Shown piece after piece: positions 11,201 through 22,797 of a DNA stretch of 64,000 nucleotides. Origin of the DNA: Cytauxzoon felis (lineage: Eukaryota > Apicomplexa > Aconoidasida > Piroplasmida > Theileriidae); assembly GCA_020283715.1 (NCBI GenBank), contig JAIQCW010000257.1, positions 1-64,000 on the forward strand. The letters are read 5' to 3'. Below the pieces are notes generated by a model. That model saw only the letters and a list, made by a program, of their open reading frames with translations. It had not been told where the DNA came from and made no database searches. The stretch's first letter is position 1. Each line of letters opens with the position of its first letter. The translations under genes and the position numbers were made by a program.

Positions 11201-12148
11201 TATATTACATTTTTTATATGCGGTGGTTAATTGATGGAAAATATGATAGTTACGTTCACCATGTTGTTGTTGAGGTATTCTAACCTTTTCTAAAAGGTAT
11301 GTTTCAATACGAGCCCCACATAATCTAGCTTTACTGGGACCGACTTTACGATATTGCAGATCGATGAATTTACCGTATCGACTGGAATTAAAATTTCTGA
11401 GTGTGGATGCATTACCGAATGTTTCTAATAATGGATTACTTTCTAATACTTTAGATTCAATAAGGGATTTTTTATCATAGCTTTCAGCACCAACGGTAGC
11501 TAAATACCTCATAACATATTTAGTAGATTCAGTTTTACCAGCACCAGATTCACCACTTATTAAAATAGTTTGTGATTTACCATAAGCAACCATACCATTA
11601 TAAGCTTCTTTAGCGGTAGAAAAGACATGTGGTGTCTTTAATAAATCACCGGTAATAAAATATTTCAACGTCTAAACATTAAAAAAAAGCCGCATATAAA
11701 TAAAATTACCTCATCAGAATATAAGCCATGAATAATTTTGAATGGATTTACAGCAATTAAAATTCTACCAGTAAATGAATAAATTTGATCATTATTGAAT
11801 CTTCTATTAAGATTATGTAATATAGAAGCTTCATGTAAGTGTGTTAACTGTGTCAAATCATCGGGGCATGAATCTTCATGACCATCGACATCTATAGAAG
11901 TGGTAATAAAAAAATCATATAAAAAAATACCAGGAGAATGAGGATAGAATAAATCATTGATTGAATAATCTTTAACTTCTCCAGTATCAACAAGTTTAAC
12001 TATGATTTTACCCTCGTCAATTGATTCGACTACAGCTTCTTGCCATACCTATAGATATTATATTAGATATAGTAATAAAATATACCTCAGTCTTTGAAGA
12101 TACAAAGATATATGAACCTTGGGTCAAATTTATACTGTCTATACCCAT
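5268..12148 (-). CDS. MyoF: Myosin F (class XXVII-type): motor, IQ, coiled coil, P-loop domain, WD40
   Basis: A multi-exon gene of roughly 1,600 codons. Exons read in frame across every junction I joined. In order they encode an SH3-like N-terminus; a motor with the P-loop GESGAGKTESTKYVMRYLA, NFNSSRYGKF (switch I) and LDIFGFE (switch II); IQ motifs (KIQSHARGM, LIQSTFRM, RIQSIYRS, KIQSLWKR); and a coiled coil (about 8250-8560). Then come a Walker-A-bearing domain (7174-7667), a linker (6869-7173) and WD40 blades (5268-6467). The combination of IQ motifs with a C-terminal WD40 propeller is typical of apicomplexan MyoF, which moves vesicles and is needed for apicoplast inheritance. Three introns (10049-10465, 7668-8217, 6468-6868) hold foldback elements. 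The start ATG at 12146-12148 gives MGIDSINLTQG. The donor of the small intron near 7212 (GTTCGT) is weak. Confidence 0.92.
6539..6816 (-). mobile_element. Foldback repeat element, copy 3, in a MyoF intron
   Basis: This copy fills most of the 401-bp intron at 6468-6868, between the MyoF linker and its WD40 domain. Read on the minus strand it has the type-1 interior ATTACCTATCTCTAAAGAGT, then CCACTCCCGGAGATCGTGGC, then the common core with CCCGTAGCTGATCTCAGGGA. The splice sites (donor at 6868, acceptor at 6468-6469) lie outside the element, and joining GAT to AAATATTCG keeps the frame. The interior is in the sense direction of the host transcript. Confidence 0.88.
7174..7667 (-). other. Degenerate P-loop NTPase domain embedded in MyoF
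   Basis: This coding segment of MyoF joins the coiled-coil exon in phase 0 across the element-bearing intron. It contains a complete Walker A, GSMGSGKSRLLELLLIK. A hydrophobic strand pair follows, LVLNIYEFNIDGNNIKLLEI, then PDK where a small GTPase would have DxxG, then LVIIICINTIDDNS and LYLIQNDYILIENG where N/TKxD might be expected. The layout resembles a Ras- or dynein-LIC-like fold with lost guanine-specificity motifs. That assignment is inference from order and spacing only. I am not aware of this domain being highlighted in MyoF descriptions. Confidence 0.6.
7701..8172 (-). mobile_element. Foldback repeat element, copy 4 (type-2 interior), in a MyoF intron
   Basis: The 550-bp intron 7668-8217 carries an element of about 470 bp with long terminal inverted repeats. 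The outer left arm (7740-7820) is diverged; the right arm (8085-8145) has ACCCGTAGCTGATCTCAGGG and AAGCTGACGGCAGGACGAAG. The interior, read on the minus strand, includes GAATTTCTGGGGAAACTCAT, TGATTGTATTGAGTTTA and CATTGAGATATCCTCA. It is clearly homologous to the interior of the BDP1-intron copy at 32402-32872 and unrelated to the type-1 interior. It is in sense orientation to MyoF. Confidence 0.88.
10127..10416 (-). mobile_element. Foldback repeat element, copy 5 (type-1 interior), in the MyoF motor intron
   Basis: The intron 10049-10465 interrupts the motor domain. Joining the exons restores the expected myosin sequence LKPN-GLFPMIDEEC. Inside is a type-1 copy. On the minus strand it reads CCTGCAGACAGCTCTCCTAA, ATTACCTATCTCTAAAGAGT and GATCGTGGCGGAGG, then the core with AGCTGATCTCAGGGAAGCGG. 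It is sense to the host gene and closest in sequence to the PLC-intron copy at 13589-13892. Confidence 0.9.
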
Positions 12149-12449
12149 TATAAAATACAGCCACCTTAAATAATCATCCCTAATGTATACTACACATAAA
12201 ATTACCCATTTTTATATACACATTTATAATTAAATCATTTAATATTAAATTTAATTATATTTTTATTCTCAATTTAATCTTTATACACTCTAATTGATAC
12301 ACAATAATATAATACTGCACTACCCAGGGTATAGTCTACACATGTATCATTCATACAACACATCAAATTCATATCTCTATAACAACTATCATTACTATTT
12401 ATTCATTCTTAATCAAAAAATATTATATAATCAATTCCATCTGTAATAT
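12149..12449. other. Intergenic region between MyoF start and tRNA-Gly
   Basis: About 300 bases of strongly AT-rich DNA upstream of the MyoF start. It should contain the MyoF promoter. I see no repeats or open frames of note. Confidence 0.5.
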
Positions 12450-12519
12450 GCGTTAGCCGGGACTCGAACCCGGGTCTCAACCTTGGGAGGGTTGGATTAT
12501 ACCCCTAAACCACTAACGC
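12450..12519 (-). tRNA. tRNA-Gly (anticodon CCC)
   Basis: The minus strand folds as a complete cloverleaf. The acceptor stem is GCGTTAG paired with CTAACGC. There is a D arm with GGTTTAGGGGTATAATCC, an anticodon stem CAACC/GGTTG around the loop CTCCCAA, and a T arm GGGTTCGAGTCCC with the standard GTTCGA. Counting T33 before the anticodon gives CCC, so it reads GGG glycine codons. There is no intron and no encoded CCA. A run of T is not obvious downstream, but AT-rich sequence surrounds it. Confidence 0.95.
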
Positions 12520-12920
12520 CCACACTTCGGGTCAAATTTAGCTTTTATATTATAATAGTACATCTACATATTAAACTCCATCTCATTTAATTTATACAAG
12601 ACATGGTAATGATGGACGTTCAAATCGCAAACTTCAAACGCAGGAAAAAATTTCCTACAGATGCGAAAAATTAAATCTTGATTGTTGACGGTACAATTTC
12701 ATTAAAATACTGCGTTTTTCTCTAGGAAATATTTAATAAATTCAATTGGACATTTAAATACTATAAAATTTACGGTAAAGATATACTATATAGGAATCCT
12801 TTAACTTCACTGCATCACAAGATTTTTGTATAATGTCGACTACTGTTGATGTATCGATATATACACCCTTAAATATCAATAGATATCTTAGTATTACAAT
12901 TGTAATAACATAATTCGTCA
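12520..12920. other. Intergenic region upstream of the PLC-like gene
   Basis: About 400 bases between the tRNA gene (minus strand) and the PLC-like start. They would hold the tRNA 5' flank and the PLC promoter. A short imperfect GC-richer stretch (12600-12720) includes AAAAAATTTCCTACAGATGC, but no gene, element copy or clear structure is visible. Confidence 0.45.
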
Positions 12921-15900
12921 ATGACTAGCAATTTGTATGATGATTGGTTGGGTGATATAACTACTGGTTGTACAAATTCAAGTGCTGAGATAAGTTCCAA
13001 ATTATATGATCAAGCATGTAAGAAATCAGTATCAGATTCTATACAATATGTATTAAGAGGTGATTATTTAATGAAATGGAGAAGAACAATATCATTAACA
13101 AGAACAATAAAGAAATCAGATATAGATGATAATGTCATTGGATTTCCAACAATTAATGGTACAGCACCACGATATAAACCACATGAAAGATACTTTTGGG
13201 TATCACGTATATGTAATACATGGTTCCTAAGATGGTATTCTAATAATAAACGTAGTAGTGATTGTAATTTCCCATTATGTAAATTAGATTTAATATGTAA
13301 AGCAAATGAAGTCATATTTAATAATAAAAATAATAAATTCAATGGTATTAATAAAAATTTAATTTTTATATTGTCCGGATCGACATCACTTTATTTATCC
13401 TCAAAAAATAGTAATCATATAGACCTATGGATCTCCGGTCTATACCATATCGCAAAATATGCTAGAAATGAATACTCAATAGCATGGATCAAAAACTCAC
13501 CCAATATCGACATTTTCTTCAATAACTATACTCAAATAGGTATGCTATTTACAATATATAGTCATCTCTGTATGGGGTTACAGCGTCTGTTCCACTCGCC
13601 TCTACCGAGCTCCAATCCAACTCATATTCCACTAGGCGTGGAGCCTCTCAACCTGAGGTCTAATCCAACTCTCTTCGTCCTGCAGACAGCTCTCCTAATT
13701 ACCTATCTCTAAAGAGTAGAGCCACTCCCGGAGATCGTGGCGATGTTGAAGATAGTGATGTAACCTCAAGTGGACTACCCGCAGCTGATCTCAGGGAAGC
13801 GGAGGGGGAAGTAAATAGAGAAGGCCACCACGGCGAGTGGAAGATAAGGTTGTAACCTCAGGTGGAGAGACCACCACGGCTAGTGGGAAGACAAGGTGGA
13901 GAGACATCAAGAGAATATGATGTTGTAACTTCAAATATGCTATCTTTCACTCCATTCATCCATCTATTCTATATTTACTTAACATTTACATTTATAGGGC
14001 CTCCTCAATTCAAATCAAAATTACTTATAAAGGAACTTAACAACAAGTATAATGGTATGAAGCGTATAAGTAATGCTGATTATGAACGTTTTATGGATCA
14101 AATGCCATTACCCGATGGTATTTATGATCTTGTACAGTTATTTGAAGATATAGGGCTAATTGGACATTTAGTTAATGTAGAACCTATTACATCTATGATT
14201 AAACGCTTAATAGAACTACGTCAAGAGACTATTAATAGATTATCTGATCATTTAATGGATAATAGAATCAAATTAAACCCCATAAAAACATTAATCAAGC
14301 ATTGTTTAAATTATTTGAAGAGTATTGGGATAACTAGTAATTATTATAAGAAGGAATTATTGATATATGATGAATGGTTAACTCAGGAAGAGTGTCAAAC
14401 TATATTATATAAAATTGTACGTCAATATGCTTTAATTATATCATTTAATGGTGAGGATTGTAGTGTTTTAAACCCCATAACATTCAATGAATATGAGAGA
14501 TTTATAAAGAATGTACAGGGCGGCAATCGTATGGAATGTAGTATTATGATTTTGGATGTTATAAATACATCTTCGGTTTATCCATTGACTATGTTGATGG
14601 ATGATAAGCCTAGGTATAGGAGAAGATGTCTAATAAAGAAGAAGATCCCGACTATACCTATTAGATTTTTGACATCTATGGGGTTCCATTGGTCATTATG
14701 TCAGAAATTTAATAGTATTTATATATCATATGATTCAGATGAATTAATTAATATATTGAAATATCCATTGAGATCATTTTGGATTGCTTCTAGTTTTAAT
14801 ACATATTTATCGGGTGATCAATTAGGTGGGGAATCTACTACTAGTGCTATATCAGATGTATTATTGAAATGTTGTAGATGTATTGAATTAAATTGTCAAG
14901 ATGGTAATAATAATGACCCCATATTATGCCACACATGGAAGAATTGTCAAATGACGGGTACAGTGACATTAAGGGATGCATTGATTACAATTAAAGAGAC
15001 AGCATTTTTAAATTCTAAATTACCTGTTATTCTATCATTTGAAATGTTTTGTAGTGATGTTATATTGGGTAATATTGCTAAAATGATTAGAGAAATTTTG
15101 GATCCCCACTTATATATCCCCACACCTGGGGAAGATCTTAATCTTATTGGAAATTTACCTATTGGTAATTTGATTGAGCGTATAATTATAAAAAGTCATT
15201 TTAAATCTAATGATGGTGTTGTATTAGGTCAAGGTGAGATGTTATGGCAATCTATGATTACATTACGTACATATAATACTCCTGTACAACAAGGTTATAA
15301 ATTTAATTATGTCTATTCTATTAGTGAACTTGATTTTATTGATGATAAATCACGTACTACATCCACATTTAATAATAAATCCCCACAATCTACACTAACC
15401 CCATCTTGTAGTGATATATGTTTTGTACATGTACATCCATCAAGTACTAGATTATCTAGTACGAATTATTGCCCAATAAAACCATGGTCTATGGGGATGC
15501 AAATGGTATCATTAAATTATCAATCATATGATGGATCAATGTTATTAAATCATGGACGATTTTATAATAGTATGGGGTATGTAATAAAACCCCCAGAATT
15601 AAGAATAAATTCCGATTATGATAATGAAATACTAGATTATTATTATCATGGCCCCATAACACTACAATTACATGTACTCTCAGCCTCACAATTACCCCCA
15701 CTTAAATGTTATAATCAAACGAATTATGCAAATTCATTATCGAATGTAATGCAGTCGATAAAACGTGGTTATAAACGTATAGATATATATAATGATTTAT
15801 ATCCAAATGAAAAGGAACCAAAGCGTAAGGTTAAATGGAAGCAGAAAAAAGAATTGGAACATGCTAAACAACAAGGCCTTATAATAGAAGATGGATATAA

Positions 15901-16309
15901 TAAATCTACAACAACATTTGATGATATTATTGACAAGTCAAGTAAAATTATAATTAATACTACCGATGAGCTATGCCCATTCGTAGAAGTATCTATACAT
16001 GGTGAAATTGATAAAACATTTAAAACCGATGTCGTCAATCTCAATGGTTATAACCCAACATGGTCCGATTTAACAGCACCATTTGATTTAAATATTAAAG
16101 ATCCCAACATTTCAATAATCACCTTCAAGGTCAAGCATTATGATAACATCTCTAGTGAGTTAATCGCACAAGCCGCATTCCCAATCAATCGTATACGCCC
16201 AGGATTACGCTGGGTACAACTACTCGATTACAATTTTAATGAAATCGACTGCTGTGGATTATTAGTCCACATTGAAATGAAACACGAAGGTAATAATAAG
16301 TGGTGGTGA
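12921..16309 (+). CDS. PI-PLC-like protein with altered active site
   Basis: Two exons (12921-13539 and 13998-16309) join in phase to give 976 residues. The order is that of phosphoinositide-specific PLC: an N-terminal PH-like region (residues 30-200), a helical EF-hand-like region, an X box (FNTYLSGDQL to LPVILSFEMFCS), a Y box (SSTNYCPIKPWSMGMQMVSL) and a C2 domain (about 790-970). In active enzymes the X box begins SSSHNTYL. Here it is SSFNTYL, so the first catalytic histidine is Phe (codon 14795-14797, residue 473). A calcium-ligand Asp in ExD is Asn (IELN, residue 505). The likely second histidine is present in LCHTWKN, but its context is unusual. It may be a lipid-binding pseudo-enzyme. 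Family assignment is strong; inactivity is inferred. Confidence 0.9.
13589..13892 (+). mobile_element. Foldback repeat element, copy 6 (type-1 interior), in the PLC-like gene intron
   Basis: The 458-bp intron 13540-13997 lies between the PH-like region and the rest of the PLC protein. It contains a copy with TCCTGCAGACAGCTCTCCTA, ATTACCTATCTCTAAAGAGT and GATCGTGGCGATG, then a shortened centre, then GCAGCTGATCTCAGGGAAGC. The flanking modules CCACTAGGCGTGGAG and CCACCACGGCGAGTGG form an additional inverted pair. The element is sense to the host gene and leaves both splice sites intact. Confidence 0.9.
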
Positions 16310-16310
16310 G

Positions 16311-16578
16311 GAAGTGCCGTTACGGAGTGTACTGAAACGTAGCGACTCTAAGGAGCGTAGTGTAACGGAACGTAGTAAAGACTACCGAAGGTATGACTGA
16401 AGTGTAATTATGTGAAGGGAGGGAGAATGTGGGTACGAATTTCATATAGAAAATAATGACAATCATCTCTACCTATACTCCCAAGTACATCATCATACCT
16501 TCGGTAGTCTTTACTACGTTCCGTTACACTACGCTCCTTAGAGTCGCTACGTTTCAGTACACTCCGTAACGGCACTTC
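16311..16578. repeat. Perfect 86-bp inverted repeat with a 96-bp spacer
   Basis: The left arm at 16311-16396 and the right arm at 16493-16578 are exact reverse complements over 86 bases (GAAGTGCCGTTACGGAGTGT ... CGAAGGTATGA). The spacer is 16397-16492. The structure fills the gap between the PLC-like stop codon, which ends at 16309, and the end of the convergent membrane-protein gene at 16600. The arms are GC-richer than their surroundings and contain repeated (A/G)CGTAG units. They are unrelated to the foldback element family. Each arm also keeps one reading frame open (EVPLRSVLKRSDSKERS), without other evidence of coding. Confidence 0.97.
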
Positions 16579-16599
16579 GTTAGCATGAAACTCCAACCT

Positions 16600-17172
16600 T
16601 CAGTGTATATTGGTATATTTAAAAGAGAGGAATGCGAGCCATCGTACGAGTTTGAAAATGAGAAACATGAGTACAGTATTAAAAGCGACAAGAGTATAGT
16701 AACACTTTTCAAAATGACTATTAGCGTTCCAGAAAAAGTTGTAGATGCAGTTAGAGCAATGACATTCCATCCTATCCCTATACTTTATATATTTATAAAA
16801 CTTGTACGATAACGAGTAATGTAATATACTTTTATCTCTATACACGTCAGATTTCGACGCAAAATTATCCAAATTTAATAGACAATCATCACAAGATGAC
16901 TTGTAACAATGATAATACATGTATGAAATAGATGCAAAGATACATGATGATATGATAATTAACAATAGACCATAAGACTTTAGTTGAAGTTTAGTATATA
17001 ATTTCTTCTCGAATATATCTCTAGCAAAGAATCTTAATGGTAGAATCTTTTTTATATAGTCCAATTCATCCTCATCTGATGTATATTGTTGAGGTTTAAC
17101 CTTGATAGTGGGTATATAGGTGTATCTACTTGGGTCATGTCCATCCCTAGAGATCAATTCATCTTGCCACAT
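16600..17172 (-). CDS. Membrane protein with two hydrophobic segments, unknown function
   Basis: The open frame of 190 codons starts MWQDELISRDGHDP and has an acidic-basic N-terminal half. A strong transmembrane segment follows at residues 66-90 (LKSYGLLLIIISSCIFASIS) and a second near the end (LVAFNTVLMFLIFKLVRWLA). Between them is a Cys-rich stretch (SSCDDC, ECHCSNC). Small introns could be hidden in the middle (for example around 16800-16850), where GT...AG pairs exist, so the internal sequence is uncertain. It converges on the PLC-like gene across the 86-bp inverted repeat. I do not recognise a family. Confidence 0.6.
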   Translation of the reverse strand: MWQDELISRDGHDPSRYTYIPTIKVKPQQYTSDEDELDYIKKILPLRFFARDIFEKKLYTKLQLKSYGLLLIIISSCIFASISYMYYHCYKSSCDDCLLNLDNFASKSDVYRDKSILHYSLSYKFYKYIKYRDRMECHCSNCIYNFFWNANSHFEKCYYTLVAFNTVLMFLIFKLVRWLAFLSFKYTNIH

Positions 17173-17288
17173 TATAAAGAATGAAATATACTATTGTATA
17201 AATTATAAAATTAATAATGAGATTAATTATATTATAATGTACATTATATTGAAATATATTAATACGATGGTCTTGGAAATGTGTAGAG

Positions 17289-20200
17289 CTATTGGGGTGT
17301 AAATACTAGTGTGTCTACCCAGCCATGCTTCCGTAGTAAATCACGCCTATAATTTATATTAAAGTTTAAAATTAATTTTATACCTTGTTTTATAATAAAA
17401 ATTGTACCTGTATTCTACATTTTGATTTGACTTTACATTAATCACATAATTATTACAACCACCACCATAAAATAACGCGTATCGCGGTATAAAGTCGTTG
17501 CGAGTCTCTATGTCATTGATGTTAGACTCTGTATCGTTGTCGCGAGTCATTTTTTCATAGCCATCGCTCATTTTCTCACCTCCTTCATCGACGCGCATTA
17601 CTATTCCATCTCCAACGTCCACATTTCCATCACTACTTCTTCCTTCTATTACTATATTACCGTTACCATTCCATTGATTCAACTTCCATTCTTCTAGTGC
17701 GATATCTATAGTGTATGGGAATTCTTGCACAAAAGTCTGCGACTCTAGTAATTTCCCTATACTCTTTATAACATTTACATTCTCTAGACCTCTACACCAT
17801 GAAGTATCTCTATAATCGGATACAGTTTTCATAAATTCTCGCCATTCCCCAGTCATTTGAACCATTCCCTTACTAGATGCATCCTTAACCAACGCTGATA
17901 CAACCTGAAGATTTGTGATGATAAATATTAAAAATTGGGATTTATGTGGTTTTTTACCCCCAGAATTTAAAGAAAGAGAAGGTTAATGAAGAAAACAAGT
18001 GAGGAAATCAAGACTTCAATTCAATTACCCAACAAATTCATAAAAAACCCAAGAAATTAAAACATCCCACTTCCTTCCTCCCTACCTCAACTTACATTTA
18101 GTAAATGCATATTACTCTTGGGCTTTAGTTGATTGAACTTTTTTAAAACCTTGAGCATGGGGGTTGAATTAAAGTCAAATCCTACAGAGAGCATATCCCA
18201 AATGAGAAATGAACAATCGTTAGCGTCAAATGCGTGTACATTATCCTCAACTAGACGCTTTAATATTTCAATCAATTCCTCATCCTCAATTGGCCCTAGG
18301 ATACTTTGAGATTTCATGAGCGTCAAAACATCAACTTCACGAGCATCCTTCAACACCTTTATGGATAACGCGTCAAAACAATCACAACGAATCTGTACAA
18401 TCGACAATACCTCCAACAACTTCATATACTCATCATATGAAACATCTCTCGTAATCAGCTCATTCAATACTCTATTGAAGATGGTGTAGCGGTCGGGAAA
18501 TTCATAAGCCTTCATCAAGCCCAGTAATGAGATCAAATCATCAACATCACAATCATCAATATACGTCAACCCTTCAGTAATCAACCCAGAGAATCTTACA
18601 TCAATCATACCAACTTTCATAGATGAGCTGATAAAAGATGAAATGAAAAGTCCATCAACATACTGAGCAATAGAGATGAGATGATTTAACTTCAACCAAT
18701 TCTTCAATCTTGACGATAGAACTATGACCTGATTCAATAGACCATACTGTGGTACATTTACAAGAGCCAATGACTGGAACAAACGACAAACTAGTAACGG
18801 ATCCATATAACAAATCTTCATTTGTATACAAGACGATAATTTATTATAAACTGAGGCGTCTAGAGGGTAAAAATTAACAACAATACCTCTAAACTTACTA
18901 TTAATACCAACAGAAGCACATGCTATAATGCCTTGAGTAATAAATTCAATACTCCAATTAAATGACAACATTGACGGGACATTCCTCAATAATCTTCCAT
19001 ATGTTAATTTATCACCTAGACCCATTGAAGATAAGACCTACATAACATTAAAATAAATGCTCCTTCAACATACAATTAAAGCCTTTAGCGGGTAACCGTA
19101 CTTTAAAATATAAAGATACTTCCACAATTCTGTAGAAAATCTATTACATAAATCAGATTTTATATTATAAATCGAATACATCTCAGCAATGTCTATTAGA
19201 TTAAAATATGTATACTGGTGTAAAACATATTTCAACTTGTCATTTAAACATTTAATAAAGGAAGAATTTGAAATATCCCAACCCAATTTGAAGTTTGATG
19301 AGGATTTATTAGTGTTGGATGAATGTTTTACGATCTCAGAGTTGATATTACCATCTCCACATTTCAATTCCACGTCTGATGATGATGATGACAAGTTTCT
19401 ATAACCATAATCACCATTATAAATAACCTTCACGTTAAAGTCGTATAAATTACGATCTTGTAAAATCCTCTTGTAGAAAAAAGGTAATCGTTTGATATTC
19501 TCATCTAATAACAGGACGTCAGGTTCATTTTTGACGAATGGTATTCTAGACAAAAATCTACATACATTACCAATTTGGTTTTCTGTATACAAATCAAAAT
19601 GTTTAGATATTCTATTAGTGTAGTAAAGGATAAATTTCTTGTCATATATCCCAAGCCTATCATATGTCAACAATATATTATCCAATGATACTTCATCGAT
19701 ATAAACATCATCATTGACAATTAATTCAATAGATTTCTTGTAAATTTCATTAAATCCATCAACGCTTTCACCATAACCTGCGCATAATTTCATATAACAA
19801 TCGATAATGTAATAAATATTATCTTCATTGATGATAAATCCACTTGTATTCAAATGTGTGAAGAGATTTTCGGATAATGAATACGTTTCAGATTTGATAT
19901 TGAACAAACCAACATTACATTTAGATTTAAATATCCTAGTGTTTGTAACTTTGGAAAATGATACAAGAAATTTGAATACTACTTCGCTAGATAAAATTTT
20001 AATTGAATCGTGAATAGATTTATAGAGTTTTATACAAGTTTTGCGATGTCTCTTTGATAAAATGGAATCGGTAATCTGTTGATACTTTAGACAAACATCT
20101 GCAACAACATTCTGTATACCGTCCCTTATAGAAATGGCATCGTTAGATTCTGAATAATAAAAATTTATATAAAATTTAAAATACCCGAATTTAAAGACAA

Positions 20201-20335
20201 TTTCAAATCATCAACTTTAATCAATGATTGATTTAATTGTCTTAAAATATTAAAATTATTTTTCTTATACTTCCATCTGCGATATGATAATCTACTAGCA
20301 ACTTCCCATGGTGGAATGTTACGATTAAATTTCAT
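17289..20335 (-). CDS. RAP-domain protein, probably organellar RNA-binding
   Basis: About five exons join in frame from MKFNRNIPPWEVASRLSYRR (start at 20335) to the stop at 17289. Short introns lie near 20150-20190 and 19026-19066, a longer one near 17900-18100 and a last one near 17345-17400. The body is a helical array of about 35-residue repeats (VFKFLVSFSKVTN, LIWDMLSVGF and others). The end matches a RAP domain: ALFYGGGCNNYVINVKS, then RRDLLRKHGWVDTLVFTP, the usual 'R...L...GW' tail. RAP proteins act in mitochondrial or plastid rRNA and mRNA metabolism, and are expanded in apicomplexans whose mitochondrial rRNA is fragmented. Role and organelle are inferred from family. Confidence 0.75.
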
Positions 20336-20355
20336 GAATAATAAAATATTATAAA

Positions 20356-22797
20356 TTATAATTTAGCATGTGTGCGATTTTTAATGATTCTTTTACCATA
20401 TTCACGAATCAATTGTGTATGCTTCTTCTTACCCAATCCTAATGGCATTACAACCGAACCAATCTTGACAGTGACCTGAATGAAGATGTTATATGATTGA
20501 AATTTAGAGATATATTTCATTCAATATGAAAATATCCTCAACTCACCTTTGGTTGTACGAGTTTGTCATGAATGTTACTCGTATTCCATTCTGGTCCGAT
20601 TGGAATATCCATGTTACTGTTATACTCGTGTTGATTGTTATATGGATGAGGAAGCTATAGAGTGAGAATAAATGATAGTGGACTTCAACATACATTATGG
20701 ATATAATATTTGGATACCTTTTTATCCTTCGTCCTTGTAATCTTAACCAAACTCTTTTTTACGGGCTTCTCATCCTTCACTACATCTTTCTTTTCACTAG
20801 TGATACCATAACCAGTCCATGATCCCCAACCAGCCATTGCATCAACACCATCTACACGTTCTTCTTGCTCATCATCCGAAGACGAATCTTGCAGATATTC
20901 CTCATTATTACCTACAAATAACTCCTTGGACAACTTTGCATTTTCATTAAACTTTTCAGGTAACTCGAGTTTATCAATCTGAAGTGATGAAGTTTAGAGT
21001 GAAGAGTACATACCAATTCCTGAATATTCATGTACTCAGAAGCTGATGATGATTTCCTTTTCTTTGATGAAGATTGAGGTTTATGGGGTTCGTGTTGTAC
21101 TGAAGAATCCTTCACATCACCACCATCATGAATTGATGTAGTAACGTCATTAGCAACGGGTAAAGGTAAATCTGTTTCTGGAATAATCGAAGTGGAATAT
21201 GCATGTGATGCGATATTTGTTACAAGTTTTAAATCATCTTTAGTTTCGTATACTTGCTGATCGACATCTACTAAATGTGAAATTTCACTCATTGCATCAT
21301 CCAATTCAGATTGCCTATATGGGGTAAAATATATTAAAAAACCCCATAAACATACGATATTTTAGGCATTGATGCTTCTAGATTATCAGGTTTGATTTCT
21401 TTAACATTAGTTTCTACACCTTGATCATTTGTATTTATGAAAATTGATACTTCATCATCACTATTGTCCACATTTTCATCTAGCTCATCAGTATTATTCT
21501 CTTCATCAATTTCTTCTTCTTCTTCTTCCTCCTTTGAGCGCTGCTTGTCAATGGCATCTCTCATGAATTTCATACCAAATAAACCCTTGGAAGGTATGGG
21601 GACTGAATATGGGGTTGTGTGATGATTATGAGGCGAAAATACCTGTAGGATCAGCTATAACTTGAAGTTTATCATAGATTTGATCATCATTAGATGATAA
21701 AGCGTCATCATTTTCGTCTTGTATGGTTTCTTCCTCTTCATCAAGATCATCTTCAGGTTTAGATTCATCACGGACGATGGTCTTAATAGTGTCGAGTAAC
21801 TTCTCATCATTCCTGAGCTTTTGACCTTGCGCGGTAACTTCTTTTAGAATTTCTCTACCACCGTAACGTAACGCGATTTTAGCCCATTTAGTCTGTGCCT
21901 CGCGTTTCCTTAACAGCCTACGCTCAGCGCGTTTCTTTTCAAATGTATTTTTTATATCATCAGCAATTTCAGGATCATCAATTTTGGAAAGTAATTTTGC
22001 CGCTACAATCATATCGCGTTCCTTTTGCCTCTTATGCCAACGTTTACTCTTAATACGATTGATCCTCTTACTCTTCTTCTGTTCCCTTGAAATAATAGCC
22101 CTGGCAAGAGCTTTACCTTCTGTAATTTTATTATTCTCAGCAATAGCTGAAGATAAATCACGCTCCAATTCAGTCTCAGGTTCAAATGTTGATGATAATG
22201 TACCACTAGTAGGTTCAAATCTACCATCGACCATACCATAATTCAGCTTATTAAGACGATTTATACCTTTAACAACAGGTTGCCACTTCTTGGTCAAGTA
22301 TTTTTTATGCGATTCATAATGTAATTTACGCTCTTCACGATTAGTCTTGGCTATCGATTCGGATTTCATAATCTCAGGTAACACATCTTCAATCTGCTTA
22401 AATGACGCTTGAACTTTTTTAAATTTTTTACTCTCTGGTAAATCATTTATCCATTTATAACTCAATTCTGTATCATCAACAATAAAATTATTAAACAAAT
22501 CCTCATCATCCTCCAATCTATCGAAGTTATCATCGTGAGTATTAGATGTGTCATGATCATTAAGTGATTTATGATCATCAATAACTTCATGTATAATAGG
22601 TTCAGGTTCATCAGTAGTAGTAGCATCAGTAGTTGGATGTTCAAATAAACAATTCCATAACTCTCCGCCATCCATTACATTATCATGCTTATAATTTTTA
22701 TTATACATATCATCGACGATTTCATTATCAGAAATCTCTTCATCCAATTTCTTTTTACTGGGCCTTTTAGGCACCTTGCGTTTCCTAGTTAACTTCA
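20356..22797 (-). CDS. UTP14: UTP14, U3 snoRNP/SSU processome component
   Basis: The gene has about six exons starting with [17 protein letters not shown]. An in-frame ATG nine codons upstream is less likely. Family signatures appear in order: [17 protein letters not shown] ([18 protein letters not shown]), [31 protein letters not shown], the late Trp-rich block [12 protein letters not shown], then [14 protein letters not shown] and the final [23 protein letters not shown]14 acts in the nucleolus in 18S rRNA processing and activates the helicase DHR1. Acidic low-complexity stretches are typical. It is transcribed divergently from ADA2, about 520 bp apart. Confidence 0.9.

Noticed and set aside
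16408..16596. Short open frame through the right arm of the 86-bp inverted repeat (EVPLRSVLKRSDSKERS)
   Set aside because: The same peptide is encoded by both arms simply because they are exact inverted copies. It has no ATG start of its own and no domain.
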